Shown: piece by piece, positions 35,981 through 43,077 of the stretch
Layout of the letters: each line of letters opens with the position of its first letter
Position numbering within the stretch: the first letter of the stretch is position 1
NCBI RefSeq assembly: GCF_900142715.1
Contig: NZ_FRBX01000005.1
Span: 1-64,000, forward strand
DNA from: Flavobacterium pectinovorum
GTDB lineage: Bacteria > Bacteroidota > Bacteroidia > Flavobacteriales > Flavobacteriaceae
Direction: 5' to 3'
Length of the DNA stretch: 64,000 nt
The notes under the pieces: model-generated
What the model was told of the DNA's origin: nothing
What the model saw: the letters and a program-made list of their open reading frames with translations, nothing else
Database searches by the model: none
Translations under genes and position numbers: made by a program

Positions 35981-36793
35981 TTATTTTTGAAGTGTAAACG
36001 GCTGGATTGCAATTCCTGCTTCGTCCAAAGCTGTTTTGCAATTTTCTAAAGTTTCAGAAAAAACAGCTCCGTAATTTGCATTTGTTGCCCAAGGACGTAC
36101 GGCAAACTCTACAGAACTTGTAGTCAGATTTTTAACAAAAACTTCTGGTGCGGGCATTTTTAGCACTTTTGGGTTTTTATTTAAAATATCTAACAAAATA
36201 TCTTTTGCTTTTTTTATGTCAGAATCATAAGAAACAGCAAAAGTCAAATCTGCTCTTCTTTCCCCCTGCATTGAATAGTTAATAATTGTTCCGTTGGATA
36301 AAGCGCCATTTGGCACAAAAACCGTTTGGTTATTCCCCGTAAGCATTTTTGTTACAAAAATCTGAATTTCAAGAACCGTAGCAATAACGCCTTGTGCTTC
36401 AATAGTGTCTCCAACTTTAAAAGGTTTAAAGAGAATAATAAGCATTCCACCGGCAAAATTAGAAAGCGAACCTTGCAATGATAAGCCTACTGCAAGACCC
36501 ATGGCTCCTAAAATAGCAACAAATGAAGATGTTTCAATTCCGAGTTTTGAAATAAATGTTATAAATAATAAAACGCGTAATGCCCAAAGCAATATATCAG
36601 CAAGAAATTTTGTTAATGTAGGGTCCAGATTTCTCTTAATCATTACCTTTCTAATGATTCGGTTAATCAATCGTATGGCATATAAACCAACAAATAAGAT
36701 TAAAATTGCTGAAATTAATTTAGGAGAATAGTCGAGTAATACCTCGATAAATCTGGTGGCGTAATTGCCAATCTGGTTCGAATTGATGTCCAT
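35981..36793 (-). CDS. Small-conductance mechanosensitive channel (MscS family)
   Basis: 270 residues from ATG 36793 (MDINSNQIGNYATRF). Three membrane helices precede the pore-lining TM3 sequence VAILGAMGLAVGLSLQGSLSNFAGG, followed by LFKPFKVGDTIEAQG, the MscS signature and start of the cytoplasmic beta domain. The channel opens under membrane tension and protects against hypo-osmotic shock. A longer start at 36847 would include a terminator-like hairpin (36805-36830) and begin inside a -7 box, so it is rejected. Confidence 0.93.
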   Translation of the reverse strand: MDINSNQIGNYATRFIEVLLDYSPKLISAILILFVGLYAIRLINRIIRKVMIKRNLDPTLTKFLADILLWALRVLLFITFISKLGIETSSFVAILGAMGLAVGLSLQGSLSNFAGGMLIILFKPFKVGDTIEAQGVIATVLEIQIFVTKMLTGNNQTVFVPNGALSNGTIINYSMQGERRADLTFAVSYDSDIKKAKDILLDILNKNPKVLKMPAPEVFVKNLTTSSVEFAVRPWATNANYGAVFSETLENCKTALDEAGIAIQPFTLQK

Positions 36794-36804
36794 TTTATAA
36801 GAAT

Positions 36805-36830
36805 AAAAAAACCTTCCCAAAAGAGAAGGT
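36805..36830 (-). terminator. Minus-strand terminator between helical-repeat gene and mscS
   Basis: Stem ACCTTC/GAAGGT (36830-36825, 36816-36811) with an 8-base loop, then six T residues on the minus strand. It follows the gene ending at 36889 but lies downstream of the possible mscS promoter, so it may also act as a leader attenuator. Confidence 0.7.
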
Positions 36831-36844
36831 GGTATTAGATTTTG

Positions 36845-36852
36845 CAAATATA
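36845..36852 (-). promoter_or_regulatory. Possible -7 box for mscS
   Basis: TATATTTG on the minus strand matches TAnnTTTG. Transcripts from it would run through the hairpin at 36830-36805 before the start codon at 36793. Confidence 0.5.
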
Positions 36853-36888
36853 TAGATATTTCCTTTTATAAGAAATAAATGTCGATTG

Positions 36889-37296
36889 TTATTCTGTCGC
36901 GGGTTTCTTATTGATAATTTCTTCTGTTGTAGTTGTTGTTTCTTCGCTTAAATCAACAATAGTTTTTGTAGTCGTAGTTTTAGCTTCACCGGTAAATTCA
37001 CTAGCTTTTTCTTTTACAGAATCAATCACATCACTAATTGATTCAGAGGCTTTTTCAACAAATTCGCTTGCAATATCTTTAGCCTGACTGACATACTCTG
37101 TGGCACTATCAATTATTGGTTCTGAAACTTCTTTTGCTTTTGCAAAAGATTCTTCAGCAAAAGTCTCCGCTTTATTGATTAACGGGGCGGCTTCTTCTTT
37201 TGCCTGCTCAAAAGCGTCTTCTGCTTTATTAGCTAAATCAACACTTGTTTCTTTGGCTGAGCCAAATAAATTCTTAAAAAATGAAGTTAATCCCAT
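36889..37296 (-). CDS. Amphipathic helical-repeat protein (LEA/apolipoprotein-like)
   Basis: 135 residues, MGLTSFFKNLFGSAKETS at the start, then a long run of Ala/Glu/Lys-rich helix with recurring phrases such as AKEVSEPIIDSATEYVSQ and VEKASESISDVIDSVKEKAS, a pattern of 11-residue amphipathic repeats. The tail is threonine-rich (EETTTTTEEI). There is no signal peptide. Composition resembles stress-related LEA-type or YtxH-like proteins that coat membranes or protect other proteins, but no defined family is recognised. It is upstream of the mechanosensitive channel on the same strand, which fits an osmotic-stress theme. Confidence 0.7.
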   Translation of the reverse strand: MGLTSFFKNLFGSAKETSVDLANKAEDAFEQAKEEAAPLINKAETFAEESFAKAKEVSEPIIDSATEYVSQAKDIASEFVEKASESISDVIDSVKEKASEFTGEAKTTTTKTIVDLSEETTTTTEEIINKKPATE

Positions 37297-37398
37297 AGTT
37301 TTCTGGTTTTGATTAGTTTAGAATACAATATTAACCAATTTTATTACACTATGATATTAATTTAAAAATAATTTACTGATAATTAGATAGATACAAAT

Positions 37399-37428
37399 AA
37401 AAAAGCATCCCAATTGAGATGCTTTTTT
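37399..37428 (-). terminator. Terminator after the Nfu gene
   Basis: A-stem-T hairpin with core AAGCATC/GATGCTT (about 37399-37428). It is 20 bases past the Nfu stop on the minus strand and could act in both directions. Confidence 0.8.
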
Positions 37429-37447
37429 CTAACTATAATAGTTATAA

Positions 37448-38347
37448 TTATGCGTTTATAGCTTCAACTTTAATTGCTTCATCATTTAGCATGCTTTTCA
37501 GCATATTTTCGATTCCGCTTTTTAGAGTAAAAGTAGAGGATGGACATCCGCTGCAAGCTCCCTGCAAAATTACTTTTACTGTTTTATCATCTTCATTATA
37601 AGAGTCAAATGCAATATTTCCGCCATCGGCAGCAACTGCAGGTTTTACGTATTCCTCTAAAATGTTAATGATTTGTTGTGAAGTAACATCTAATTTATCA
37701 AAATTTTCATCTTTTGTAACATCATTTTTTGTAGTAACTTCAATTAAATTTTCATCTAAAACAGTTCCTCCATTTTCAATAAATTGTTTAATGAATGTTC
37801 TTACTTCTAATGTAATTTCCTGCCAGTCGTTGATGTCGTATTTTGTTACCGAAATGTAATTTTCATCGATAAAAACTTCTTTTACATAAGGAAATTTAAA
37901 TAATTCTTTTGCTAAAGGAGAAGAAGCCGTCTGATCGATATTTTTATATTCAACCGGATTTTTAGTCAACATTCTGCTTACCACAAATTTTAATGCCGAT
38001 GGGTTTGGAGTTGTTTCTCCATAAACCGTAATGGGCTGTTTTTTTGTTTTGGTTTCGTCAATATTGATAATTACGCCGCCTTTTTCTACAAAAGCTTCAA
38101 TTTGCTCCGCAACAGCATCTTTTACATCATCCCATTCTACAATGCTATATCTTTCTATAGCTATAAAGTTTCCGGAAATATAAACCGTTTTTACAAACGG
38201 CAAATAAAATAATTGCTGTGCCAATGGTGATGCCTGGGCTTCATCAATATTTTTGAATTCAAAATTTTGATTTTGGGTAATAAAATCCTCAAATTCAAAT
38301 TTTAAAATAGTCGGATTTTGAGTCTCCTTTATAGTGATTTTCGTCAT
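37448..38347 (-). CDS. Nfu/NifU-type iron-sulfur carrier with duplicated N-terminal domain
   Basis: 299 residues. Two tandem Nfu N-terminal domains (about 3-100, ETQNPTILKFEF; about 105-200, ETTPNPSALKFV) precede a NifU C-terminal domain (about 222-299) with the cluster ligands GACSGCPSS (Cys265, Cys268). Nfu proteins carry a 4Fe-4S cluster at a dimer interface and deliver it to target enzymes. The duplicated N-terminal domain is a Bacteroidota style. It is cytosolic and monocistronic, with a perfect -7 box 15 bases before the start. Confidence 0.93.
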   Translation of the reverse strand: MTKITIKETQNPTILKFEFEDFITQNQNFEFKNIDEAQASPLAQQLFYLPFVKTVYISGNFIAIERYSIVEWDDVKDAVAEQIEAFVEKGGVIINIDETKTKKQPITVYGETTPNPSALKFVVSRMLTKNPVEYKNIDQTASSPLAKELFKFPYVKEVFIDENYISVTKYDINDWQEITLEVRTFIKQFIENGGTVLDENLIEVTTKNDVTKDENFDKLDVTSQQIINILEEYVKPAVAADGGNIAFDSYNEDDKTVKVILQGACSGCPSSTFTLKSGIENMLKSMLNDEAIKVEAINA

Positions 38348-38361
38348 GATTTAAATTTTTA

Positions 38362-38369
38362 CAAATTTA
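38362..38369 (-). promoter_or_regulatory. -7 box for the Nfu gene
   Basis: Minus-strand TAAATTTG matches TAnnTTTG, 14 bases before the start at 38347, giving a very short leader. Confidence 0.65.
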
Positions 38370-38393
38370 GTAAAGTTATTTTCTACTAATACC

Positions 38394-38401
38394 TATATTT
38401 G
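38394..38401 (+). promoter_or_regulatory. -7 box for the second SprF-like gene
   Basis: TATATTTG matches TAnnTTTG. It would give a leader of about 85 bases before the ATG at 38492. Confidence 0.5.
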
Positions 38402-38491
38402 ATTTTTTAATAAAATAATTAAGACTCTTTTCAAATTAATCGTACTAAAATTCCAGAGTCTCTAATTTATTTCGATACGACTACCTTTATT

Positions 38492-39478
38492 ATGTTTAAA
38501 ATCAGAGTTTTATATTTGGTCTTTTTAACTTCTTTTTTTTGTTATTCTCAAGAAGGGCTGCCTGTTTATTCTGATTATTTGTCGGATAATTATTATTTAA
38601 TTCACCCTTCGATGGCTGGTGCGGCGAATTGTGCCAAGATAAGATTGACCGCGAGAAAGCAATGGTTTGGTCAGGATGAAGCACCTTCACTTCAAACGTT
38701 AAGTTTTAATGGAAGAATTGGCGAAAGATCAGGAGCCGGAATTATTGTTTTTAATGATAAAAACGGATATCATTCTCAAAAAGGGCTGAAACTTACTTAC
38801 GCACATCATATTATGTTTTCGAGAGATGAAATAGATTTGAATCAGCTTTCGTTTGGTATTAGTGGGGGAGTTATTCAAAATCAATTGGATGAAACACAAT
38901 TCGGAACTACTTTTGATCCTATTGTTTTTGGTGCGATTCAAAAAGATTCTTATTTTAATGTTGATGTCGGGGCTTCCTATAACTATATGGATTTTTATGC
39001 TCATGCGACTGTTCAGGGTTTGCTTGAAACCAGAAGGGAAATCTATACAGATTATGAAAGCGATAATTTAAGAAAGTTTTTATTGAGCGTAGGATATGTT
39101 TTTGGTAAACACGAAAACATTACCTGGGAACCTTCTGTTTTGTTTCAGTTATTTGATCAGACAAAAGAGAAATCTCTTGATATGAATTTAAAAGCATACA
39201 AGAATATGGACTTTGGAAGTCTTTGGGCGGCATTGTCGTACAGAAGAAGTTTTGACGGCGCGCAATACAGTTTAGGAAACGGCGTACAATCTCAAAAATT
39301 GCAATATATAACACCAATTATAGGTGTAAATTATAAAAATTTCATGTTTGCTTATACCTATTCGCAAGTTACGGGAGATGTGAAATTTGATACAGGTGCT
39401 TATCACCAGATTACTTTAGGAATCAATTTATTTTGTACAAAGGAACGTTACGATTGTAACTGTCCGGCAATTAATTAA
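38492..39478 (+). CDS. PorP/SprF family type IX secretion membrane protein (second paralogue)
   Basis: 328 residues with a signal peptide (about 1-19, FFCYSQ). The family opening is present in altered form: YSDYLSDNYYLIHPSMAGAANC, where QYMYN...NPAYAG is usual. The C-terminal half has barrel-like alternation and ends in a cysteine-containing tail (FCTKERYDCNCPAIN). Unlike the copy at 3183 it has no adhesin gene beside it; the next gene, 12 bases on, is a carbonic anhydrase-like protein. Its T9SS cargo must be encoded elsewhere. Confidence 0.85.
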   Translation: MFKIRVLYLVFLTSFFCYSQEGLPVYSDYLSDNYYLIHPSMAGAANCAKIRLTARKQWFGQDEAPSLQTLSFNGRIGERSGAGIIVFNDKNGYHSQKGLKLTYAHHIMFSRDEIDLNQLSFGISGGVIQNQLDETQFGTTFDPIVFGAIQKDSYFNVDVGASYNYMDFYAHATVQGLLETRREIYTDYESDNLRKFLLSVGYVFGKHENITWEPSVLFQLFDQTKEKSLDMNLKAYKNMDFGSLWAALSYRRSFDGAQYSLGNGVQSQKLQYITPIIGVNYKNFMFAYTYSQVTGDVKFDTGAYHQITLGINLFCTKERYDCNCPAIN

Positions 39479-39490
39479 AACTTTTTTATT

Positions 39491-40006
39491 ATGCTAATTA
39501 AATCTGTAAACGGAAAATCTCCGGTAATACCTGAAGATTGTTATGTTGCCGAAAATGCAACTATAGTAGGCGATGTTACTTTTGGTGATTCCTGCAGTGT
39601 TTGGTTTAATGCTGTAATTCGTGGTGATGTTCACTTCATTAAAATAGGAAATAAGGTAAATATCCAGGACGGCGCCATTATTCATTGTACTTATCAAAAA
39701 CATCCAACCATTATTGGAAATAATGTTTCAATTGGTCACAATGCAATAGTTCACGGGTGTACGGTTCATGACAATGTTTTAATAGGAATGGGCGCTATTG
39801 TAATGGATAATTGCGTGATAGAAAGTAATTCTATTGTTGCTGCCGGTGCTGTTTTAACTCAAAACACGGTTGTAACTTCAGGAAGTATTTGGGCAGGAGT
39901 TCCGGCCAAAAAGGTAAAAGATATAGACCAATCCGATTTTGCAGGCGAAATTGAGCGAATTTCTAATAATTACGTTATGTATTCAGGATGGTTCAAGAAT
40001 GAATAA
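39491..40006 (+). CDS. Gamma carbonic anhydrase family protein
   Basis: 171 residues forming a left-handed beta helix of hexapeptide repeats (NVSIGHNAIVHGCTVHDNVLIG). The three zinc-ligand histidines of the family are present: His65 in GAIIHCTY, His83 in SIGHNA and His88 in IVHGC, along with the conserved RGDVHFIKIG and NIQDGA. Members form trimers; many lack measured anhydrase activity, so CO2 hydration is likely but unproven. It is cytosolic and 12 bases after the SprF-like gene. Confidence 0.92.
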   Translation: MLIKSVNGKSPVIPEDCYVAENATIVGDVTFGDSCSVWFNAVIRGDVHFIKIGNKVNIQDGAIIHCTYQKHPTIIGNNVSIGHNAIVHGCTVHDNVLIGMGAIVMDNCVIESNSIVAAGAVLTQNTVVTSGSIWAGVPAKKVKDIDQSDFAGEIERISNNYVMYSGWFKNE

Positions 40007-40090
40007 ATTCCAAAAAATAAAAATTCCAAATTCCAATCAGAAAGTTCAAACTTCAATTGGAATTTGGAATTTATTTTTATTTTGGAATTT
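40005..40090. repeat. Palindromic intergenic element of TTCCAAATTCCAA type
   Basis: Arms 40005-40037 and 40056-40090 are almost exact inverted copies; the inner 17 bases match perfectly, and the arms contain repeated AAATTCC/GGAATTT words. It starts in the stop codon of the carbonic anhydrase gene and fills the gap to the convergent LytTR gene, where it may also terminate transcription from both sides. Confidence 0.8.
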
Positions 40091-40096
40091 TAAACT

Positions 40097-40813
40097 TTAT
40101 AAGTTGATCCTTTCAAAAAAACTATTTTTATAGCTTTCACTAATCGGAATTCGTTTGTCACTTATCAAAACTTTATTTTTCTGGATAGATTTGACGTGTT
40201 TTATATTGATGATATAAGACCTGTGAATTCTTGAGAAGCCTTTGCTGGAAAGCAGATTCTCTAATTTGATTAAACTAATTAAGGTTAAAGTAAATTTATT
40301 ATCTGTAGTATATATTTTTACGTAATCTTTTAAACCTTCGATGAATAAAATATCAGCAAAATTCATTTTTACATTTTCGTATTCAGCCCTGACAAACATA
40401 AAATCCTGTTCTAATTCCGGAACTGTAGTGGTTTCGGAAATGGCCTGAGATGCTGCTGTTGGGTTGAAAATTTGCTGTGCTCTTACTACCGATTTTAAAA
40501 AGCGATGAAACGGAATTGGTTTTACCAAATAATCAACTGCGCCCAGATTAAATCCTTCAACAGCATAGTCTGAATAGGCAGTTGTAAAAATAATTAATGG
40601 CTTTTTTTCAATAGTATTCAAAAATTCAATTCCCGAAAAATGGGGCATCTGTATATCCAGAAAAATCAAATCTATATTGGTTTGATTGATGAAGGAAACG
40701 GCGTCAATCGCATTGTTAAAAGTACTTACCAATTCTAGTGAATCTACTTTTCGAACAAAATCTTCTAATAATTCAACCGCTAAAGGTTCATCGTCTATAA
40801 TTACACATTTCAT
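40097..40813 (-). CDS. LytTR family response regulator
   Basis: 238 residues. A receiver domain (1-120) has the acidic pair DDE at 7-9, the phospho-acceptor Asp53 in LIFLDIQMP and the lysine in YLVKPIPF. A LytTR DNA-binding domain follows (about 140-238; FIEGLKDYVKIYTTDNKF, FSRIHRSYIINIKHVKSI). Phosphorylation by a LytS-type kinase should turn on DNA binding. The matching kinase gene is upstream at 41640-42755, with a dioxygenase-like lipoprotein gene between them. A 106-base gap separates it from that gene, so it may also have its own promoter. Confidence 0.95.
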   Translation of the reverse strand: MKCVIIDDEPLAVELLEDFVRKVDSLELVSTFNNAIDAVSFINQTNIDLIFLDIQMPHFSGIEFLNTIEKKPLIIFTTAYSDYAVEGFNLGAVDYLVKPIPFHRFLKSVVRAQQIFNPTAASQAISETTTVPELEQDFMFVRAEYENVKMNFADILFIEGLKDYVKIYTTDNKFTLTLISLIKLENLLSSKGFSRIHRSYIINIKHVKSIQKNKVLISDKRIPISESYKNSFFERINL

Positions 40814-40919
40814 TTGCTCGGAATTAGATTTTTAAATTTGTTTTGGCAGTCAAAAGTAGTTTCAAACCAGTGAATTAAGTTTTAAAATTATCATAAATTA
40901 CCTTTCTATTATCATAAAA

Positions 40920-41630
40920 TTATGCTTTTACAGTAATGGTTTTACTTAATGTGTAACCATCTGTCAAATTACCTGTTAAAGTACCTAATTCATCAGATAA
41001 GCTGTCTGAAAAAACATTGTCTGATGTGTTTGAAGTGTCAGCCTGACCATGAGAAGCATAATTTGTACTTGAATATACTTCACTGGCAACATTTTCAGGA
41101 AAAGCGATTTGCGTTACCAATAATGAAGAGCCTGAAGCACTTAAAACTTCAACATGTATATGTGGAGCACGACCTTGATACCAGCCTGGAAAAATTGAAA
41201 TAAACGAAACTTCTCCATTTGTGTCTGAAGTTTGTCTTCCTCTTAAAAAATGGACAGACGTGTAATCTGTTTGCTGCATGGAAGTTCCTCCGTATTCAGA
41301 ATAATTTCCGTCTTTATCACAATGCCAAACATCAACTAAAACACCTTCTAATGGTGCACAATCTTTGCTTTGGTTTTCAATAGTTAAATTGATCAGCAAT
41401 GCAACTCCAATTCGGTCTGATTTTATATTTTCTAAAACTAGCTGACTTGGTGTTTTTATAGGGAATGGTCCTTTGGTTTCAGAAGGAGATACTGTACAGC
41501 TTCCATCGGCAGAAGTGTCTGTACCATCGTCGTCATTGTCGCTTTTAGAACAAGATTCTAATATTTTTGTAGCTGTTGCTAATGAAGCAATTCCTAAAAT
41601 ACCATTTCGAATGAATTTTTTTCTATCCAT
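40920..41630 (-). CDS. Intradiol ring-cleavage dioxygenase-like lipoprotein
   Basis: 236 residues. The N-terminus DRKKFIRNGILGIA resembles a Tat-type signal and ends in a lipobox with Cys27 (LESC). The core is the intradiol dioxygenase beta-sandwich with all four Fe(III) ligands by alignment to catechol dioxygenases: Tyr110 (GNYSEY), Tyr151 (GWYQGR), His157 and His159 (PHIH), plus Arg154. Known relatives cleave catechol rings between the hydroxyls; here the enzyme would be membrane-anchored outside the cytoplasm, so the substrate is unclear. It is 9 bases after the histidine kinase gene and may be a target or modulator of the same circuit. Confidence 0.85.
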   Translation of the reverse strand: MDRKKFIRNGILGIASLATATKILESCSKSDNDDDGTDTSADGSCTVSPSETKGPFPIKTPSQLVLENIKSDRIGVALLINLTIENQSKDCAPLEGVLVDVWHCDKDGNYSEYGGTSMQQTDYTSVHFLRGRQTSDTNGEVSFISIFPGWYQGRAPHIHVEVLSASGSSLLVTQIAFPENVASEVYSSTNYASHGQADTSNTSDNVFSDSLSDELGTLTGNLTDGYTLSKTITVKA

Positions 41631-41639
41631 AATCCTTAA

Positions 41640-42755
41640 TTATTGACTTATTGCAGTTTGAATTTTATCTAGTTTTAAATTTAAGTGCACGCGGTAATAT
41701 TGATTGTCTTGTGTAATGGTAAGTTCGTGCGCATTTGGGTAAAGCAAATCTAATCGGTTTTGAATATTAACTAGCCCAATTCCTGAATTGTCAGGATCTT
41801 TAACATAATTTTCAATGGTGTTTTCTATCCAGAAATCAAGATTGTCATCTAATATAAAAACCTTAATTTTTACATGGGCCGCTCCTTTATAATCGGTTCC
41901 GTATTTAAAAGCATTTTCTACAAATGAAATTAACAGCAAAGGCTCAATAAATTTATTTTTGGTATTTCCGTGAACATTTATAAAAATGTCTTCGATATCA
42001 TTAAGGCGGAGCTTTTGTAATTCGATGTAGTTTTGAATGTAATTGATTTCTTTTTCTAAAGCCACCGTTTTATTATCAGTTTCATACAGCATATAGCGCA
42101 TTAATTCTGATAATGTCACGATGGCATCAGGGACCAAATCAGATTTCTTGTGTGCCAATGAATAAATACTGTTTAAAGAATTGAATAAAAAGTGCGGATT
42201 GGTTTGTTTTCGCAAATAAATTAATTCAGTATTTGTTCTATGTGTTTCGGCAATTAATTTGTTTTGTTGGTTGTTATAAAATTCAGTTAATGTTTTAATG
42301 ATTGCGCTAATAGTAATAATTAAAATATAGAATAGAGAAGGTCCGATTTTAAAAAATAGTGGCTGTCTTCTGGTCATCACTACATGTCTTCCGTCTTTAA
42401 TAAAATCCTCAGCATAACGAGGCATCATTTTAGGAGGCAGCATATTGGCTGGTCTTACATGATTAAATTCAGGAATAAAATAATTGATCCTGATAACCAT
42501 AAAAACAAAAATAAGAGCAAAAACGAAGACGAAATACAGCCAGTATTTTTTTTCTAAAAGTAGGGCAGGCACCAAATAAAAATAGTTGAGATAGAACAAA
42601 ATAATTCCCGTTGCCCATTGTACATAAAAATCGTTATTGATTCTGAAAGGGCTTTCATAAAATTGAATCAATGATGTCAGTATAAAGAAAGTCCATATAA
42701 TACTATGGAACAAAATTTTGTTTGAGCTGGTATTTTTGATGCTGCCTATGTTCAT
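41640..42755 (-). CDS. LytS/YehU-type sensor histidine kinase
   Basis: 371 residues. Four membrane helices within residues about 12-165, with a periplasmic-type loop between helices (about 105-135), lead to the His_kinase domain with the phospho-acceptor in QTNPHFLFNSLNSIYSL, then a HATPase domain with SFVENAFKYG and SGIGLVNIQNRL. This class pairs with LytTR regulators, and one is two genes downstream. The gene starts directly after the DUF4907 stop with no gap, so kinase and lipoproteins are made together. The short sensor loop suggests that the signal reaches it through the membrane or via the linked lipoproteins. Confidence 0.94.
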   Translation of the reverse strand: MNIGSIKNTSSNKILFHSIIWTFFILTSLIQFYESPFRINNDFYVQWATGIILFYLNYFYLVPALLLEKKYWLYFVFVFALIFVFMVIRINYFIPEFNHVRPANMLPPKMMPRYAEDFIKDGRHVVMTRRQPLFFKIGPSLFYILIITISAIIKTLTEFYNNQQNKLIAETHRTNTELIYLRKQTNPHFLFNSLNSIYSLAHKKSDLVPDAIVTLSELMRYMLYETDNKTVALEKEINYIQNYIELQKLRLNDIEDIFINVHGNTKNKFIEPLLLISFVENAFKYGTDYKGAAHVKIKVFILDDNLDFWIENTIENYVKDPDNSGIGLVNIQNRLDLLYPNAHELTITQDNQYYRVHLNLKLDKIQTAISQ

Positions 42756-43076
42756 TTAGAATTTTATTTTTAATAAAATTAAATCATTTTTCGTTACTGT
42801 TGGCGAATTGTTCTCTTTGAGTTTTTGCGCCACCAGATTTCCTACTTTTAATGCATCTTCTTCTGTCGAAAAACTTTTTGTATCGTTTATAACAGGAATA
42901 ATAGATTGTTTGATTATTGTTTTGTTTTTATAAGCAATTGAATATCCCCAACCCGAAGTTGTTTTGAAAGATTCAGTTTTAAGTGTTTCATTTCTTGTGC
43001 AGGCTGTAATTTGCAAAAGCAGAAAAAGAAACAATAAATTCTTCTGGATTTTACTCCAGAAGAATTGTTTTTTCAT
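42756..43076 (-). CDS. DUF4907 family lipoprotein
   Basis: 106 residues from ATG 43076 (MKKQFFWSKIQKN); a longer start would overlap the kelch gene. The lipobox ITAC puts the lipid on Cys26. The mature part (SGWGYSIAYKNKTIIKQSIIP and FSTEEDALKVGNLVAQKL) matches DUF4907, a small family often found beside kelch-repeat proteins in Flavobacteriia; function unknown. A perfect 12-bp inverted repeat (43037-43048 and 43055-43066) lies in codons about 4-14. The gene is one base after the kelch gene and abuts the kinase gene. Confidence 0.85.
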   Translation of the reverse strand: MKKQFFWSKIQKNLLFLFLLLQITACTRNETLKTESFKTTSGWGYSIAYKNKTIIKQSIIPVINDTKSFSTEEDALKVGNLVAQKLKENNSPTVTKNDLILLKIKF

Positions 43077-43077
43077 A

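Noticed and set aside
36794..36847. Longer N-terminus for the MscS protein
   Set aside because: It would translate through a terminator-like hairpin and start inside or before the promoter; not typical for the family.
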